NCBI RefSeq assembly: GCF_004343705.1 | Contig: NZ_SKFH01000012.1 | Location: 45,132 to 109,131, forward strand | Direction: 5' to 3' | Origin: Flaviaesturariibacter aridisoli | Lineage (GTDB): Bacteria > Bacteroidota > Bacteroidia > Chitinophagales > Chitinophagaceae | Length of the DNA: 64,000 nt | Part shown: piece by piece, positions 1 to 8,285 of the stretch | How positions within the stretch are numbered: position 1 is the first letter of the stretch | Layout: every line of letters starts with the position of its first letter | Notes under the pieces: model-generated | Seen by the model: the letters and a program-made list of their open reading frames with translations, nothing else | Database searches by the model: none | What the model was told of the DNA's origin: nothing | Position numbers and translations under genes: made by a program

Positions 1-236
1 GCGCGGTCCCCTCTTTTAGCTGCGCGGTCCCATTACCAGAGGGGGCGGGCCCCCCTTTCCGTTCCGGCGCCCCTCTTCCGAAGGTCCCTCTGGGTACGAC
101 GCACCAGGGGCTGCGCCCCTTCCGGGAGGGGGGTAGGGGGTGCCCGGAGGGGGGCGGGGCATAAAAAAGCAGCGCGGGCGCGCTGCTAATAGAGGTAACC
201 GGAGTGCGGACGTGGGGCTGCCCGCTTCGGAGGAGC
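1..236. other. GC-rich intergenic stretch at the window edge
   Basis: No gene is supported here. It holds two copies of a 10-base word (GCGCGGTCCC at 1-10 and 21-30), long G and C runs, and the terminator of the minus-strand gene that ends at 237. Short ORFs in this stretch have low-complexity Arg/Pro/Gly composition typical of random GC-rich DNA. Confidence 0.6.
162..187 (-). terminator. Intrinsic terminator of the 237-737 gene
   Basis: An 8-bp stem (AGCAGCGC at 168-175 pairing with GCGCTGCT at 180-187) is followed on the minus strand by a run of six T. It lies 50 nt past the stop of the minus-strand gene. Confidence 0.8.
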
Positions 237-737
237 TTAGCCCAACTGGTTGCCGTCCATCTCCTCGGGCTCGCCGTCGCTGGCTTGCTGAAAGCGCTCA
301 GCCAGCTTGTCGGCGAGGGCCTTGGCTCCGGCTACGCCTGCTTTCGCCGCCGCCTGCGCCATCCGGTACACCGCCAGGGCACTTACGTAAGCTTCGGACC
401 CGGCAAGCAAACCGGTATCCATTACCTTTTCGTGCAACTGGCCGGTGAGCATCCCGATCTCCTTCATCTGCAGGTGCAACTGCTCGTCGGTGCGCATGGC
501 GTCGGCATTGAAATAAGCCGGGAACAGGTCCGGGTTGTGCTCCGCTACCAGTTGTGCGTCCTGCATGAACATCAGGTTGGCCTTGTACATTTTGGGCAGC
601 TTCCTGCGCTCGTCTTTGGTAAGGCCGATCAGTTTAGGACCCATGATGCGGTTGATGGCTGTAAAGTGCTGCTTGATCTCGTCGATCTCGGTCTGCGTAA
701 AAGTGTGGTTGACGCGGTTGGCAGTAAGGTTACTCAT
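237..737 (-). CDS. Conserved helical protein of unknown function (paralogue of 8286-8789)
   Basis: A 166-residue soluble, predicted mostly alpha-helical protein with no signal peptide or membrane segment. I do not recognise a named family. It is clearly a paralogue of the protein at 8286-8789: both start M-S/T-N-x-T/A-x-N-R-hydrophobic-N, share the central pattern LT-x-x-E/R-R-x-x-(L/I)PK-(M/I), and carry the motif LAGSE(A/S)Y(V/I)SAL followed by an (A/V)YR box in the C-terminal third. Equal length (166 and 167) and collinear similarity suggest ancestral duplication rather than chance. The start at 737 fits the paralogue alignment. It has its own terminator and stands alone between divergent or convergent neighbours, so context does not reveal a role. 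Confidence 0.8.
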   Translation of the reverse strand: MSNLTANRVNHTFTQTEIDEIKQHFTAINRIMGPKLIGLTKDERRKLPKMYKANLMFMQDAQLVAEHNPDLFPAYFNADAMRTDEQLHLQMKEIGMLTGQLHEKVMDTGLLAGSEAYVSALAVYRMAQAAAKAGVAGAKALADKLAERFQQASDGEPEEMDGNQLG

Positions 738-865
738 ACACTCGGTTGGTTTTGGTAAATAGATGCGTTAACGATGAGTAAGGTAAAAAGCATTTTTTAG
801 AAAAACGAACGATCCGCGCACTTTTTATTAGATGAAAAAGCAGCAATTCTGCGTAGATCAAAATA

Positions 866-895
866 AAAAAGGACGCACTATAGTGCGTCCTTTTT
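866..895. terminator. Bidirectional palindromic terminator
   Basis: A perfect palindrome (AAAAAGGACGCACTA then its reverse complement) gives a 10-bp GC stem with A and T flanks, so it can stop transcription in both directions. It serves the DEAD-box helicase gene on the minus strand. Confidence 0.85.
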
Positions 896-916
896 CGTTA
901 GGGGTGAGGTCCAACA

Positions 917-939
917 CCTCCTTCCCTTTGGGAAGGAGG
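917..939. repeat. Short inverted intergenic repeat (CTCCTTCCC type)
   Basis: CCTCCTTCCC and GGGAAGGAGG flank a 3-base loop. The same family recurs at 6289-6320, 6385-6409 and, inside a coding sequence, at 53114-53222. It sits just behind the stop codon of the helicase gene. Confidence 0.65.
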
Positions 940-953
940 CCGGGAGGATGGGT

Positions 954-2288
954 CTACGCCTGCTGCGCCTGGCTCCGCTGCCCGCCGCCGCCACGCTGCG
1001 CGCGGCCTTCACCGCTGCGCGGGCGATGTCCGCCGCTTCCGCCACCGCGGTTGCCACCACCACGGTTGCCGCCACCGCCGCCGCGGTTACGGTTGCCACC
1101 GCCACCACGGCCGCCCTGCGCTTTCGGGGCCGCATCGGTAACGGGGTTGTGGTCGGTAAAGGGGTGCTCGGCCACGGGGATCTGCTTGTTGATCAGTTTC
1201 TGGATGTCTTTCAGGTACGCACGTTCTTCGCCGTTTACAAACGAGAAGGCGATGCCGCTGGCACCCGCGCGGCCGGTGCGGCCAATGCGGTGCACATAGC
1301 TTTCGGGGATGTTGGGCAGGTCGTAGTTGATCACGTGCGTCAGCGCGTCCACGTCGATGCCGCGGGCGGCGATGTCGGTGGCCACCAGCACTTTCAGCTT
1401 GCCGTCCTTGAAGGAAGACAGTGCATTCTGGCGGGCGCCCTGGCTCTTGTCGCCGTGGATGGCGTCGGCACGGATGCCGGCCTTCTTCAGGTTCTTGGCC
1501 AGTTTGTCGGCGCCGTGCTTCGTGCGGGCGAAGACGAGCGTGCGCTGGATCTTGTGCTCCTGCAGCAGGTGCACGAGCAGGTCGATCTTGTCTTTGCCGT
1601 TCACGTAGTAGATGGACTGGTCCACCGTTTCGGCGGTCGACGATACGGGGGCCACTTCCACGCGCTCGGGCTTGTAGAGGATCGACTCGGCGAGGGCGCT
1701 TACTTCCTTGGGCATGGTGGCCGAGAAGAAGAGCGTCTGGCGGTCAACGGGCAGTACCTTGATCACTTTTTTCACGTCGTGGATAAAGCCCATGTCGAGC
1801 ATGCGGTCGGCTTCATCGAGCACGAAGATCTCGAGGTAGTCGAGGTGCACGTAGCCCTGGTTCATGAGGTCGAGCAGTCGGCCGGGTGTGGCAATGAGCA
1901 CGTCGGTGCCGATGCGCAGGCTTTGCACCTGGGGCACCTGGCTTACACCGCCGAAGATCACTTCGTGCTTGAGGCCCGTGTGGCGGCCGTAGGCGGCGAA
2001 GGAATCGCCGATCTGCGAGGCGAGCTCACGCGTGGGGGTGAGGATGAGGGTGCGGATGTGTTTGTAGCCGCGGGTGTTTTTGTCGTCTTCGTGCAGGATG
2101 TCGAGGATCGGCAGGGCGAAGGCAGCGGTCTTGCCGGTGCCGGTCTGCGCGAGGCCGATGAGGTCGTAGCCTTTGAGGACGATGGGAATGGATTGTTCCT
2201 GGATGGGAGTAGGCGTTGTGTAGCCTTCGGTCTTCAGGGCACGGAGAATCGGCTCGGAAAGACCCAGTTGTTCAAATGTCATGTTCAA
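954..2288 (-). CDS. DEAD-box ATP-dependent RNA helicase
   Basis: A 444-residue cytoplasmic RNA helicase of the RhlE-like group, which unwinds short RNA duplexes in ribosome assembly or mRNA decay. All core motifs are visible: Q motif around 4-32 (F-x-x-L-x-L and PTPIQ), motif I AQTGTGKT at 47-54, PTRELA at 85-90, TPGR at 134-137, DEAD at 158-161, SAT at 189-191, and HRIGRTGR at 333-340. After about residue 390 comes a glycine/arginine-rich RGG tail, a common RNA-binding extension in cold-adapted or stress-responsive members. Start: M1 or M3 are both possible. It is monocistronic, with the palindromic terminator at 866-895 downstream. Nothing unusual apart from the long GGNR-rich tail. Confidence 0.95.
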   Translation of the reverse strand: MNMTFEQLGLSEPILRALKTEGYTTPTPIQEQSIPIVLKGYDLIGLAQTGTGKTAAFALPILDILHEDDKNTRGYKHIRTLILTPTRELASQIGDSFAAYGRHTGLKHEVIFGGVSQVPQVQSLRIGTDVLIATPGRLLDLMNQGYVHLDYLEIFVLDEADRMLDMGFIHDVKKVIKVLPVDRQTLFFSATMPKEVSALAESILYKPERVEVAPVSSTAETVDQSIYYVNGKDKIDLLVHLLQEHKIQRTLVFARTKHGADKLAKNLKKAGIRADAIHGDKSQGARQNALSSFKDGKLKVLVATDIAARGIDVDALTHVINYDLPNIPESYVHRIGRTGRAGASGIAFSFVNGEERAYLKDIQKLINKQIPVAEHPFTDHNPVTDAAPKAQGGRGGGGNRNRGGGGGNRGGGNRGGGSGGHRPRSGEGRAQRGGGGQRSQAQQA

Positions 2289-2514
2289 TTCAGCTTAAAG
2301 CTTCTGTTGCCTGTGGGCACTCTCTGCTCCGGGCGTCGGGCGGCATCCTGTTTTATGGGCCGGTAGCGACGGTACAATTCCTGGAGTCAGGCTGTGGGGC
2401 CGTAAGGCGGGTTTAAATAAGGCCAGACCGCAGCGGCAACTCCACATGGGTCGCTGCATTACCTTACCTGCTTTCGGAGATCAGAGGCGGGGAGCCTCTT
2501 TAGTCCTTCCAGGC

Positions 2515-2575
2515 TGTCATGCTGAGCGTAGCAGAAATGCGGGGTGCATTTGTCAGGCTGAGCGTAGCCGAAGCC
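2515..2575. repeat. Two copies of the TGTCAGGCTGAGCGTAGCCG-type repeat
   Basis: TGTCATGCTGAGCGTAGC at 2515-2532 and TGTCAGGCTGAGCGTAGCC (continuing GAAGCC) at 2551-2575. The same element in reverse orientation is at 47036-47061, and a rearranged copy is at 47111-47165. Such elements are widespread in Bacteroidota intergenic DNA. Confidence 0.7.
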
Positions 2576-2762
2576 GGCGGACGAAGGATCATAAGAGCGA
2601 GCGGGCGATCCGGAAATACGTGTTAAAGGTAGGCCTTTCCGTGTGAATAACTTGGTAAAGAGCAGGCCTTTGCGCGCCGGTGCCCCGTTTACGCCCTGTG
2701 GATTCCGCTAGGGCCGTGCTTTATATGAAAAAAAATCTATGCAGCGCATCTGTTATATTAGC

Positions 2763-2770
2763 TAAATTTG
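2763..2770 (+). promoter_or_regulatory. Candidate Bacteroidota -7 element (TAAATTTG)
   Basis: An exact match to the TAnnTTTG -7 consensus, in an AT-rich pocket 50 nt upstream of the response-regulator ATG at 2820. No clear -33 TTG element was found at the right spacing. Confidence 0.45.
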
Positions 2771-2819
2771 AAATGCAAAGGCCCCGGCCCATTGATCACC
2801 CCTGACCCCTGAATCACCA

Positions 2820-3290
2820 ATGATGCACCCTAACCTGGTACACCAACACCTCCTCCTGGTGGACGACGACACCGACGCCTGCCTGTTATTCGAGCGGGCG
2901 CTGCACAAGATCGATCCGCTCCTTCCCTTTACCGCGCTTTTCAGCGGCGAGTCGCTGCTCATCGAATGGAGTTCGCTGAAGCCCGGCATCCTGTTTCTCG
3001 ATCTCACGCTGCCCGGCAAAAGCGGTCTCGAATGCCTCGCCGCCCTGCGCGCCGACAGCCGCAACGACCGCATTCCCGTGATCGTGTACAGCAACTCCGT
3101 GCGCATGACCGACATCGCAAAAGCCTACGAGCGCGGCGCCAACCTCTTCATCGTAAAACCCTTCAGCCAGCAGCACCTCGTCAACGCCCTCGAGCACGTG
3201 CTGCAGATGGACTGGACGCAGGACTGCCGTGACCGTTACTTCATCAACAACCAGTTCGTGCCCTTTACGGCGGGCGGCTGCGTCGCGTAA
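2820..3290 (+). CDS. Stand-alone response regulator (receiver domain only)
   Basis: A 156-residue CheY-like receiver with no output domain. The acidic pocket is DDD at 15-17, the phosphoacceptor is D61 in LFLDLTLPG, the switch Thr/Ser is S91 in VIVYSNS, and the conserved Lys is K113 in VKPF. The C-terminal 30 residues after the receiver are not a recognised domain. It stands alone, with no kinase adjacent, so its partner is unknown; kinases elsewhere in the window are plausible donors. It is the Rcp1-like type that passes phosphoryl groups or binds partners rather than DNA. Start: the first of two consecutive ATGs at 2820. It is followed by the nested repeat and terminator at 3292-3430. Confidence 0.9.
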   Translation: MMHPNLVHQHLLLVDDDTDACLLFERALHKIDPLLPFTALFSGESLLIEWSSLKPGILFLDLTLPGKSGLECLAALRADSRNDRIPVIVYSNSVRMTDIAKAYERGANLFIVKPFSQQHLVNALEHVLQMDWTQDCRDRYFINNQFVPFTAGGCVA

Positions 3291-3291
3291 C

Positions 3292-3430
3292 GTGAGGCGT
3301 CAAGCGTCAGGCGTGAGTGCTGACGCCAGTAACGAAGAACGGATGCCCTTGGCATCCGTTCTTTATTTACCGCGCATCGCGACGTCACGCCTCACGCCTG
3401 ACGCCTCACGGCTCACGCCTCACGAACCCC
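3292..3430. repeat. Nested GTGAGGCGT repeat around a terminator (copy 1)
   Basis: The left arm (3292-3330) carries GTGAGGCGTCAAGCGTCAGG-like units. The right arm (3370-3425) carries inverted TCACGCCTCACGCC units. A strong hairpin terminator sits between the arms. The same architecture appears at 9475-9632 and 17468-17590, and a one-armed version at 59838-59932. Confidence 0.8.
3336..3367 (+). terminator. Intrinsic terminator of the response-regulator gene
   Basis: Twelve-bp stem (3336-3347 with 3351-3362, AGAACGGATGCC and its complement), 3-base loop, then a T-rich tail. Confidence 0.85.
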
Positions 3431-3480
3431 TGCTCTCATATGTGGCCGAAAGCTAATATCTTGCAGGCCAATTCCCGCCT

Positions 3481-4770
3481 ATGTTTGCCCTGCTGATCCT
3501 TTGCTGTGCGCTCAGCCTCTTGTCGGCGCTGCTGGTATTCCTCTTCCGCCCCCGCGTCCAAAGCTTCACGGCTGAATTCGATCGCCTCAACGCCAGCCTG
3601 CGGGCCGACTTCAAAGCGGCCCGCGAAGAAGCCGCCACCCTCGCGGCGCAAAACCGGCAGGAGCTCCTCGGCGCCCTGCAGCAATTCCGCACCGAGCTCT
3701 CCGGCACCCTCAACCACCTCACCGAGCAGCAGCGCAGCGCCCTCGACCGCTCGCTCCGCAACTTCGCCGAGCGCTTCACCGAAAGCGTGGAAGGCATGAA
3801 AGAGCTCCAGCGCGTGAAGCTCGAAGAGCTCCGGCACAAGCAGCAGCAACTCCTCGAAAGCACCGAAAAGAAACTCGACCAGATGCGCGAAACGGTGGAG
3901 GAAAAATTGCAGAAGACGCTCAACGAGCGCCTCGGCCACTCCTTCGAGCTGGTGAGCAAGCAGCTCGAAAGCGTTCAGAAAGGACTGGGCGAAATGCAAA
4001 CGCTGGCGCAGGACGTGGGCGGCCTGAAGAAAGTGCTGAGCAACGTGAAGATGCGCGGCGGTTTCGGGGAAGTGCAATTGCAGATGCTCCTCGAAAACAT
4101 TCTCGCTCCCGAGCAATACGAAGCCAACGTGGCCACGAAAAAAGGCTCCGCCGAGCGCGTGGAATTCGCCGTCAAGTTTCCCAACCGCGAGGCCGACCGC
4201 GAGTACGTGTGGCTGCCCATTGACGCCAAGTTTCCGAAAGACGCCTACGAGCACCTGCAGCACGCCTACGACGCCGGCGACCACGTTGCGATCGAGGCGG
4301 CCCAAAAGAACCTGGAGACCGTCATCAAGCGGATGGCCAAAGACATCTGCGACAAATACCTCGACGCGCCCAACACCACCAACTTCGGCATCCTCTTCCT
4401 GCCCTTCGAAGGCCTCTTTGCCGAAGTAGTGCGCAAGGCCTCCTTACTGGAAGAACTGCAGCGCGACTGCCACGTGGTGGTCACCGGTCCTACCACGCTC
4501 GCCGTCATCCTCAACTCCCTGCAAATGGGCTTCCGCACCCTCGCCATCCAGAAGCGCTCCTCGGAAGTATGGCAGGTGCTCGGCGCCGTGAAGAAAGAAT
4601 TCAACCTCTTCGGCACCCTGCTCGAAAAAGCGCAGCACAACATCCAGACCGGCCTCAACCAGCTCGACGACGTCGTGGGCAAACGCACCCGCGCCATCCA
4701 GCGCAAGCTCAAGGGCGTGGAAGTGCTCAACAGCGACGAGCAGCTGCTCGATGCCCCCGAGGAGGAGTAG
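3481..4770 (+). CDS. rmuC: DNA recombination protein RmuC
   Basis: A 429-residue RmuC-family protein, known to limit inversions at short inverted repeats and thought to act as a nuclease or processing factor. An N-terminal membrane helix (about residues 2-22) anchors it, a long coiled coil follows (about 25-180, rich in E/Q/K/R/L), and the conserved RmuC core (about 185-400) contains the characteristic VKMRGGFGE-, LPIDAKFP- and LPFEGLFAEV-type segments. Length matches the family. The promoter region contains TATCTTGC at 3457-3464, close to the Bacteroidota -7 element. It is a single-gene unit with a terminator at 4803-4827. Its role is notable because the window is rich in inverted repeats, but that is context and not evidence of a link. 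Confidence 0.95.
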   Translation: MFALLILCCALSLLSALLVFLFRPRVQSFTAEFDRLNASLRADFKAAREEAATLAAQNRQELLGALQQFRTELSGTLNHLTEQQRSALDRSLRNFAERFTESVEGMKELQRVKLEELRHKQQQLLESTEKKLDQMRETVEEKLQKTLNERLGHSFELVSKQLESVQKGLGEMQTLAQDVGGLKKVLSNVKMRGGFGEVQLQMLLENILAPEQYEANVATKKGSAERVEFAVKFPNREADREYVWLPIDAKFPKDAYEHLQHAYDAGDHVAIEAAQKNLETVIKRMAKDICDKYLDAPNTTNFGILFLPFEGLFAEVVRKASLLEELQRDCHVVVTGPTTLAVILNSLQMGFRTLAIQKRSSEVWQVLGAVKKEFNLFGTLLEKAQHNIQTGLNQLDDVVGKRTRAIQRKLKGVEVLNSDEQLLDAPEEE

Positions 4771-4802
4771 CCCCCGATAAAAATCATAAAGAGCGCAGCC
4801 TG

Positions 4803-4827
4803 CCCCGCAGAAGGCGGGGTTCTTTTT
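4803..4827 (+). terminator. Intrinsic terminator of rmuC
   Basis: Short GC stem (CCCCGC 4803-4808 with GCGGGG 4814-4819), 5-base loop, then TTCTTTTTC. Confidence 0.7.
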
Positions 4828-4857
4828 CTTCCTGCGATCTGCCTTACTTTCACGGGC

Positions 4858-6276
4858 ATGAGCACACTGGCCCGTACCGATAGCGAACCCTCCGGATCCG
4901 AAGACCTGGCCCTGGCCTACGGCGCTTTCCTGCGCCTCGGCTGGACACCGCAATGGAGCTTTCCGCAACGCCTTGCCGGCACCTCGCGGATGGAGCGGAA
5001 AGGTGCTACCGATCTCATCATCGTAGATGCTTTCGCGGAGGGGTTGCGCTTTACCTGCGCCCTGCCCGACGGCAAGGAAGGCACCGCCGGGATGCAGCGC
5101 GATAAAGAAGCGGCCTTCCTGCCGGTGCTGGCGGAGCTGCGCGCGTCGGCCAGCAGCGAGGAGCGGGCCACCTGGCACACCGCGCTGGAACAGCTGGAAG
5201 CCGACACCCGCGCGGAGCTGGCGCGTCAGGAAGCCGAGCAATCGGCCCTCGGCGAAGCGATGCGCTACCGCCACCAGGGTTATTGGGTCACCTACGGACT
5301 CATTGCGCTGAACGTGCTGGTGTTCATCGCCATGGTCATTGCCGGCGCCGGCATCTTCGAGCCCAAGGGCGCGGCGCTGCTGGCCTGGGGTGCCAACTTT
5401 GCGCCCTATACGCTCGGCGGCCAGCCCTGGCGCTTGCTCAGCGCCTGTTTCGTGCATATCGGCATCCTGCACCTGGCGCTCAACATGTACGGGCTTTACC
5501 AATTGGGTACCTTCCTCGAGCCCATTCTCGGACGATTACGCTTCGTGCTGGCCTACCTGGCCACCGGCCTGCTCTCCAGCCTCGCCAGCCTTTGGTGGCA
5601 CCAGGGCGAGCCCGTGGTGAGCGCGGGGGCTTCGGGCGCCATCTTTGGGCTCTTCGGGCTTTTTCTCGCCCTGCTTACCACCGACCTGTTGCCCAAGAAC
5701 ACGCGCGAGCAATTGCTGAAAAGCGTGGGCCTCGTGATCGTGATCAACCTGGCCTATGGCCTCAAAGGCGGCATCGACAACTCGGCGCACATCGGCGGCC
5801 TCGTGTCGGGCTTTGCCGCAGGCTATGCCCTGCTGCCTTCGCTGCGGCGCAAGACGCCCGGCACCGGCGTGGCGGCCGGCCTGCTCGTTATCGCCCTTGT
5901 TTTTTGCGCCGCCTTCGTGGCCTCGCACCCCGACAACCGCCTGCGCTGGGAAGAGCAGGAAGCACGCCTGGTGGATTTCGAAAAACGCGGAATGGCGCCC
6001 CTGCAGCCGGGCCCCGCCGGGGGCATGCTGCGCCTCCCCAACGCGGCCCAGGCCTGGGACAGTGCCCGCGCCGAGCTCAGCGCCGCCAGTTACCCGCTGC
6101 CGCCCGACTACAGCCGCCGCCGCGACCTGATGCGGCAGTATGTGGAATTACGGTCGCGTGAGAACGGCCTGCTGCAGCGGCAATTCCGCGGCGGGCCCGG
6201 TACGATGGATTCCGTCCAGGCGATCGGGACAGCCATCGACAGCGTGTTGCAACAACTCAATACAAAACAGGAGTAA
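4858..6276 (+). CDS. Rhomboid family intramembrane serine protease
   Basis: A 472-residue membrane protein. The N-terminal ~135 residues are soluble. The rhomboid core follows, with several membrane helices from about residue 140 to 360. Visible catalytic features are the HLALNMYG helix that holds the oxyanion Asn, the GASGAIFG motif with nucleophile S259, and H311 in the SAHIGG motif. Rhomboids cleave substrates within the lipid bilayer. After the last helix comes a ~110-residue periplasmic or cytoplasmic tail without recognised motifs. The unusual part is the N-terminal soluble domain, which resembles domains seen in Bacteroidota rhomboids but has no name I can assign. It is a single-gene unit with the shared terminator at 6325-6356. 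Confidence 0.93.
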   Translation: MSTLARTDSEPSGSEDLALAYGAFLRLGWTPQWSFPQRLAGTSRMERKGATDLIIVDAFAEGLRFTCALPDGKEGTAGMQRDKEAAFLPVLAELRASASSEERATWHTALEQLEADTRAELARQEAEQSALGEAMRYRHQGYWVTYGLIALNVLVFIAMVIAGAGIFEPKGAALLAWGANFAPYTLGGQPWRLLSACFVHIGILHLALNMYGLYQLGTFLEPILGRLRFVLAYLATGLLSSLASLWWHQGEPVVSAGASGAIFGLFGLFLALLTTDLLPKNTREQLLKSVGLVIVINLAYGLKGGIDNSAHIGGLVSGFAAGYALLPSLRRKTPGTGVAAGLLVIALVFCAAFVASHPDNRLRWEEQEARLVDFEKRGMAPLQPGPAGGMLRLPNAAQAWDSARAELSAASYPLPPDYSRRRDLMRQYVELRSRENGLLQRQFRGGPGTMDSVQAIGTAIDSVLQQLNTKQE

Positions 6277-6288
6277 ACCTCACACGCC

Positions 6289-6320
6289 CATCCCCTGACC
6301 CCTTCCCGAGGGGGAAGGGG
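6289..6320. repeat. CCCCTTCCC/GGGGAAGGGG inverted intergenic repeat
   Basis: CCCTGACCCCTTCCC and GGGGGAAGGGGG lie around a short loop directly after the rhomboid stop. A related CCCCCTTTGGGGG element is at 6388-6404. Together they frame the bidirectional terminator at 6325-6356. Confidence 0.6.
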
Positions 6321-6324
6321 GAAT

Positions 6325-6356
6325 GAAAAGCCCCGACACTACAGTCGGGGCTTTTC
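6325..6356. terminator. Bidirectional terminator between convergent genes
   Basis: Thirteen-bp stem (GAAAAGCCCCGAC 6325-6337 with 6344-6356). A/T flanks on both sides let it serve the rhomboid gene and the convergent L,D-transpeptidase gene. Confidence 0.85.
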
Positions 6357-6406
6357 ATTCAGGCACATTATTGATCGATCTGTGTGCCCCCTTTGGGGGA
6401 TAGGGG

Positions 6407-7597
6407 CTAATCCAGCTTATAAATATCTTCCCTGAAGTTCAGCGCCCCGTCGTCGTCCACCCAGGCGGTGAGATAGGTGAGCGACACGGGTACCTTGCCC
6501 GGCAGGTCCACGCGCTGCTCGCGGCCCGAGTTCATGGCGCTCTTGATTTTCGCGGGCGTCCATTCGGGGTTGTTGCGCAGCAGGTATTCGGCCAGCTTCT
6601 GCGGCTCGGCGAGGCGGATGCAGCCGTGGCTGAAGGCGCGCTTGCGCAGGCTGAACAGCGACTTGGCCGGCGTGTCGTGGAAGTAGATATTGTTTTCGTT
6701 GGGGAACACGAACTTGACGCGGCCCAGCGAGTTGCCGGCGCCGGGCAGCTGGCGGATCTTGGGCAGGCCGCCCTCTTCGCCTTCCATCACGTAGTTGTTG
6801 CGCCAGAGGTAGTCGTGCGAGCCGCGCATTCTGGGCAGGATCTCGTTCTTCACGATGCTCGGCGGCACGTTCCAGGAGGGGCTGAACACGAGGTAGGTCA
6901 TCTCGTCGTTGAAGAGCACCGTCTTGTTCGACTCCGAGCCCACCACTACGGCCATATCGAACACATGGCGGTCGCCTTCGTATACGTGGAGTTTGTATTC
7001 GGGGATGTTGGCCACGAGGCGGGTGCCGGGCGCGGGCTCGGGCAGCTTCTGCACGCGGGCCAGGTTGGCCTCGAGTTGGGCGATGCGCTTGCGCAGCGGC
7101 ACGTTGAGCTCCTTGAGCAGGGCCGCGTCCACCACGCCGTTTTCGGGGAACCCGAAGTGTTTCTGCACCCGCTTCACGGCGGCCGTCAGCTCCTCGGTGA
7201 ATGCGCTGCTGGTATCGTCCGACGGGAAGTCGCCGGAGGCGCGCAGCCGCTCTTTGAGCTGCGTCACGGCGGGGTCGGAAACGCCTTCCTGGTAAAATTT
7301 GCGCGTGCCTTTGATGGCCGTCCAGCCCCCGCTGCCGGCGATGGCGCGGTAGCGGTCGAGGGCGGTCTGCAGCTTCGGCACCTGCGGGTGCACGGGGGCG
7401 CCGCCGGGCTCGTCCTGCTCGGCGGGGCTGCTGCTTACGGTAGGCAGGGGTGCGCCGATGGCCAGGCCGGCGATGAGCAGGAACAGGATGAGGAACAGCC
7501 AGCCGACGTGCCGGCGGGGCACGATGCGGCTGCGCCGGCCGGGGCTGCCTTCGCTAAAGCTTCGGCGCCCGGGGAGGGGAACATTCGTTGTTTTCAT
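6407..7597 (-). CDS. L,D-transpeptidase (YcbB-like murein cross-linking enzyme)
   Basis: A 396-residue envelope enzyme that forms 3-3 peptidoglycan cross-links or attaches proteins to peptidoglycan. It has an N-terminal membrane helix (about 30-50), a peptidoglycan-binding-like helical region (about 115-160, with the KxxQKHFGFPENG signature), and a YkuD catalytic domain (about 190-350) with the SHGCIRL motif and nucleophile C326. The reading frame is open 77 codons upstream, but I place the start at 7597 because the residues beyond it are low-complexity and the following segment (MKTTN, Arg-rich stretch, membrane helix) is a normal type II anchor. The upstream region carries a dyad at 7707-7722. 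Confidence 0.92.
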   Translation of the reverse strand: MKTTNVPLPGRRSFSEGSPGRRSRIVPRRHVGWLFLILFLLIAGLAIGAPLPTVSSSPAEQDEPGGAPVHPQVPKLQTALDRYRAIAGSGGWTAIKGTRKFYQEGVSDPAVTQLKERLRASGDFPSDDTSSAFTEELTAAVKRVQKHFGFPENGVVDAALLKELNVPLRKRIAQLEANLARVQKLPEPAPGTRLVANIPEYKLHVYEGDRHVFDMAVVVGSESNKTVLFNDEMTYLVFSPSWNVPPSIVKNEILPRMRGSHDYLWRNNYVMEGEEGGLPKIRQLPGAGNSLGRVKFVFPNENNIYFHDTPAKSLFSLRKRAFSHGCIRLAEPQKLAEYLLRNNPEWTPAKIKSAMNSGREQRVDLPGKVPVSLTYLTAWVDDDGALNFREDIYKLD

Positions 7598-7706
7598 ACC
7601 ACACAGTTTCACGGACCGCACAACGGGGATCCGGAGGGGGTAGGGCAAGATTGGGGCCGGAACAGGGGGTGTTGCTAAGAGAATTGGCAAAAAAGGGCGA
7701 TAAAAT

Positions 7707-7722
7707 ACCGTATAAATACGGT
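7707..7722. promoter_or_regulatory. Candidate operator dyad ACCGT-N6-ACGGT
   Basis: ACCGTATAAATACGGT is a perfect 5+5 dyad with a 6-base AT-rich centre, 110 nt upstream of the L,D-transpeptidase start. An identical half-site arrangement with another centre occurs at 54741-54756, and a related element at 8925-8938. The binding factor is unknown. Confidence 0.4.
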
Positions 7723-7846
7723 TGCCGGGACCGGGAAAATGGTTTTTCTTTGTTCCATCGGAAACATTGAAGGCCGTTGACCTGGGGTCGCGCCGAAACC
7801 AACTGAACGCTATCTTAAACCAAGCCAACCGTTTTTAGGAGCAAGG

Positions 7847-7868
7847 CAGCCGCAAGGCTGCTTTTTTA
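7847..7868 (+). terminator. Hairpin with T tract, no obvious gene upstream
   Basis: GCAGCC-GCAA-GGCTGC followed by TTTTTTA on the plus strand. No plus-strand gene ends here, so it may be an insulator or a relic. Confidence 0.5.
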
Positions 7869-8234
7869 TTTCGGGCGCTGCACGCGCGCAGTTCTGTACT
7901 GCGGCAGCGCAGTTCCGGGCTCCGCGCGCGCACTGCCCGGCCGGGCGCTCCCGGTTCCGAACCCCGCCGGCCGACCTTTTACGTCGGCCCCGGTTGCCTT
8001 TTTCCCCGCTCGCCGGAGTGGAAAACCCGGGCGAGCGGGTTCGGGAGGCGCGCCGGCCAGCCCCCGGGCTCGGGGAGTCGGGCTTCGAACTGCGCCGCGG
8101 GGCCGGAAAAGCGGCGCCGCCGACCGAAAGGGGTGCGCCGGCGCAGCTACGAAGCGGGTGCCGGGGCGCCGGAAGTGGGGGGAGGCGGTTCCGAACGGGG
8201 GCGGGGTAGTTGCCGGCCGGGCCGGCACGGCAAA
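7869..8234. other. Extremely GC-rich gap without a supported gene
   Basis: About 360 bases of GC-rich DNA (many GCGC, CCGG and GGCC words). Open frames exist on both strands, but the predicted peptides are Arg/Pro/Ala/Gly repeats without start context or family resemblance. I see no gene, RNA gene or named repeat. Confidence 0.5.
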
Positions 8235-8256
8235 GGGCGGCGTAAAAACGCCGCCC
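8231..8256 (-). terminator. Terminator of the 8286-8789 gene
   Basis: GGGCGGCG (8235-8242) pairs with CGCCGCCC (8249-8256). A short T tract (TTTG) follows on the minus strand. The T tract is weak. Confidence 0.55.
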
Positions 8257-8285
8257 CGGTCAAAACCACTTAAATGAATGGAGAA

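Larger units (their letters stand above)
2289..2819. other. Intergenic region with repeats
   Basis: 530 bases between the divergent helicase and response-regulator genes. It contains the CTGAGCGTAGC-type repeats at 2515-2575 and a candidate promoter at 2763-2770. No coding sequence is supported. Confidence 0.6.

Noticed and set aside
948..2366. Long plus-strand open frame opposite the DEAD-box helicase (472 codons)
   Set aside because: It mirrors a real gene in a GC-rich genome and has His/Val/Gly-rich composition without any motif.
7866..8228. Open frames in the GC-rich gap near 8 kb
   Set aside because: Arg/Pro/Ala/Gly-rich peptides without start context or conserved pattern; typical of random GC-rich DNA.
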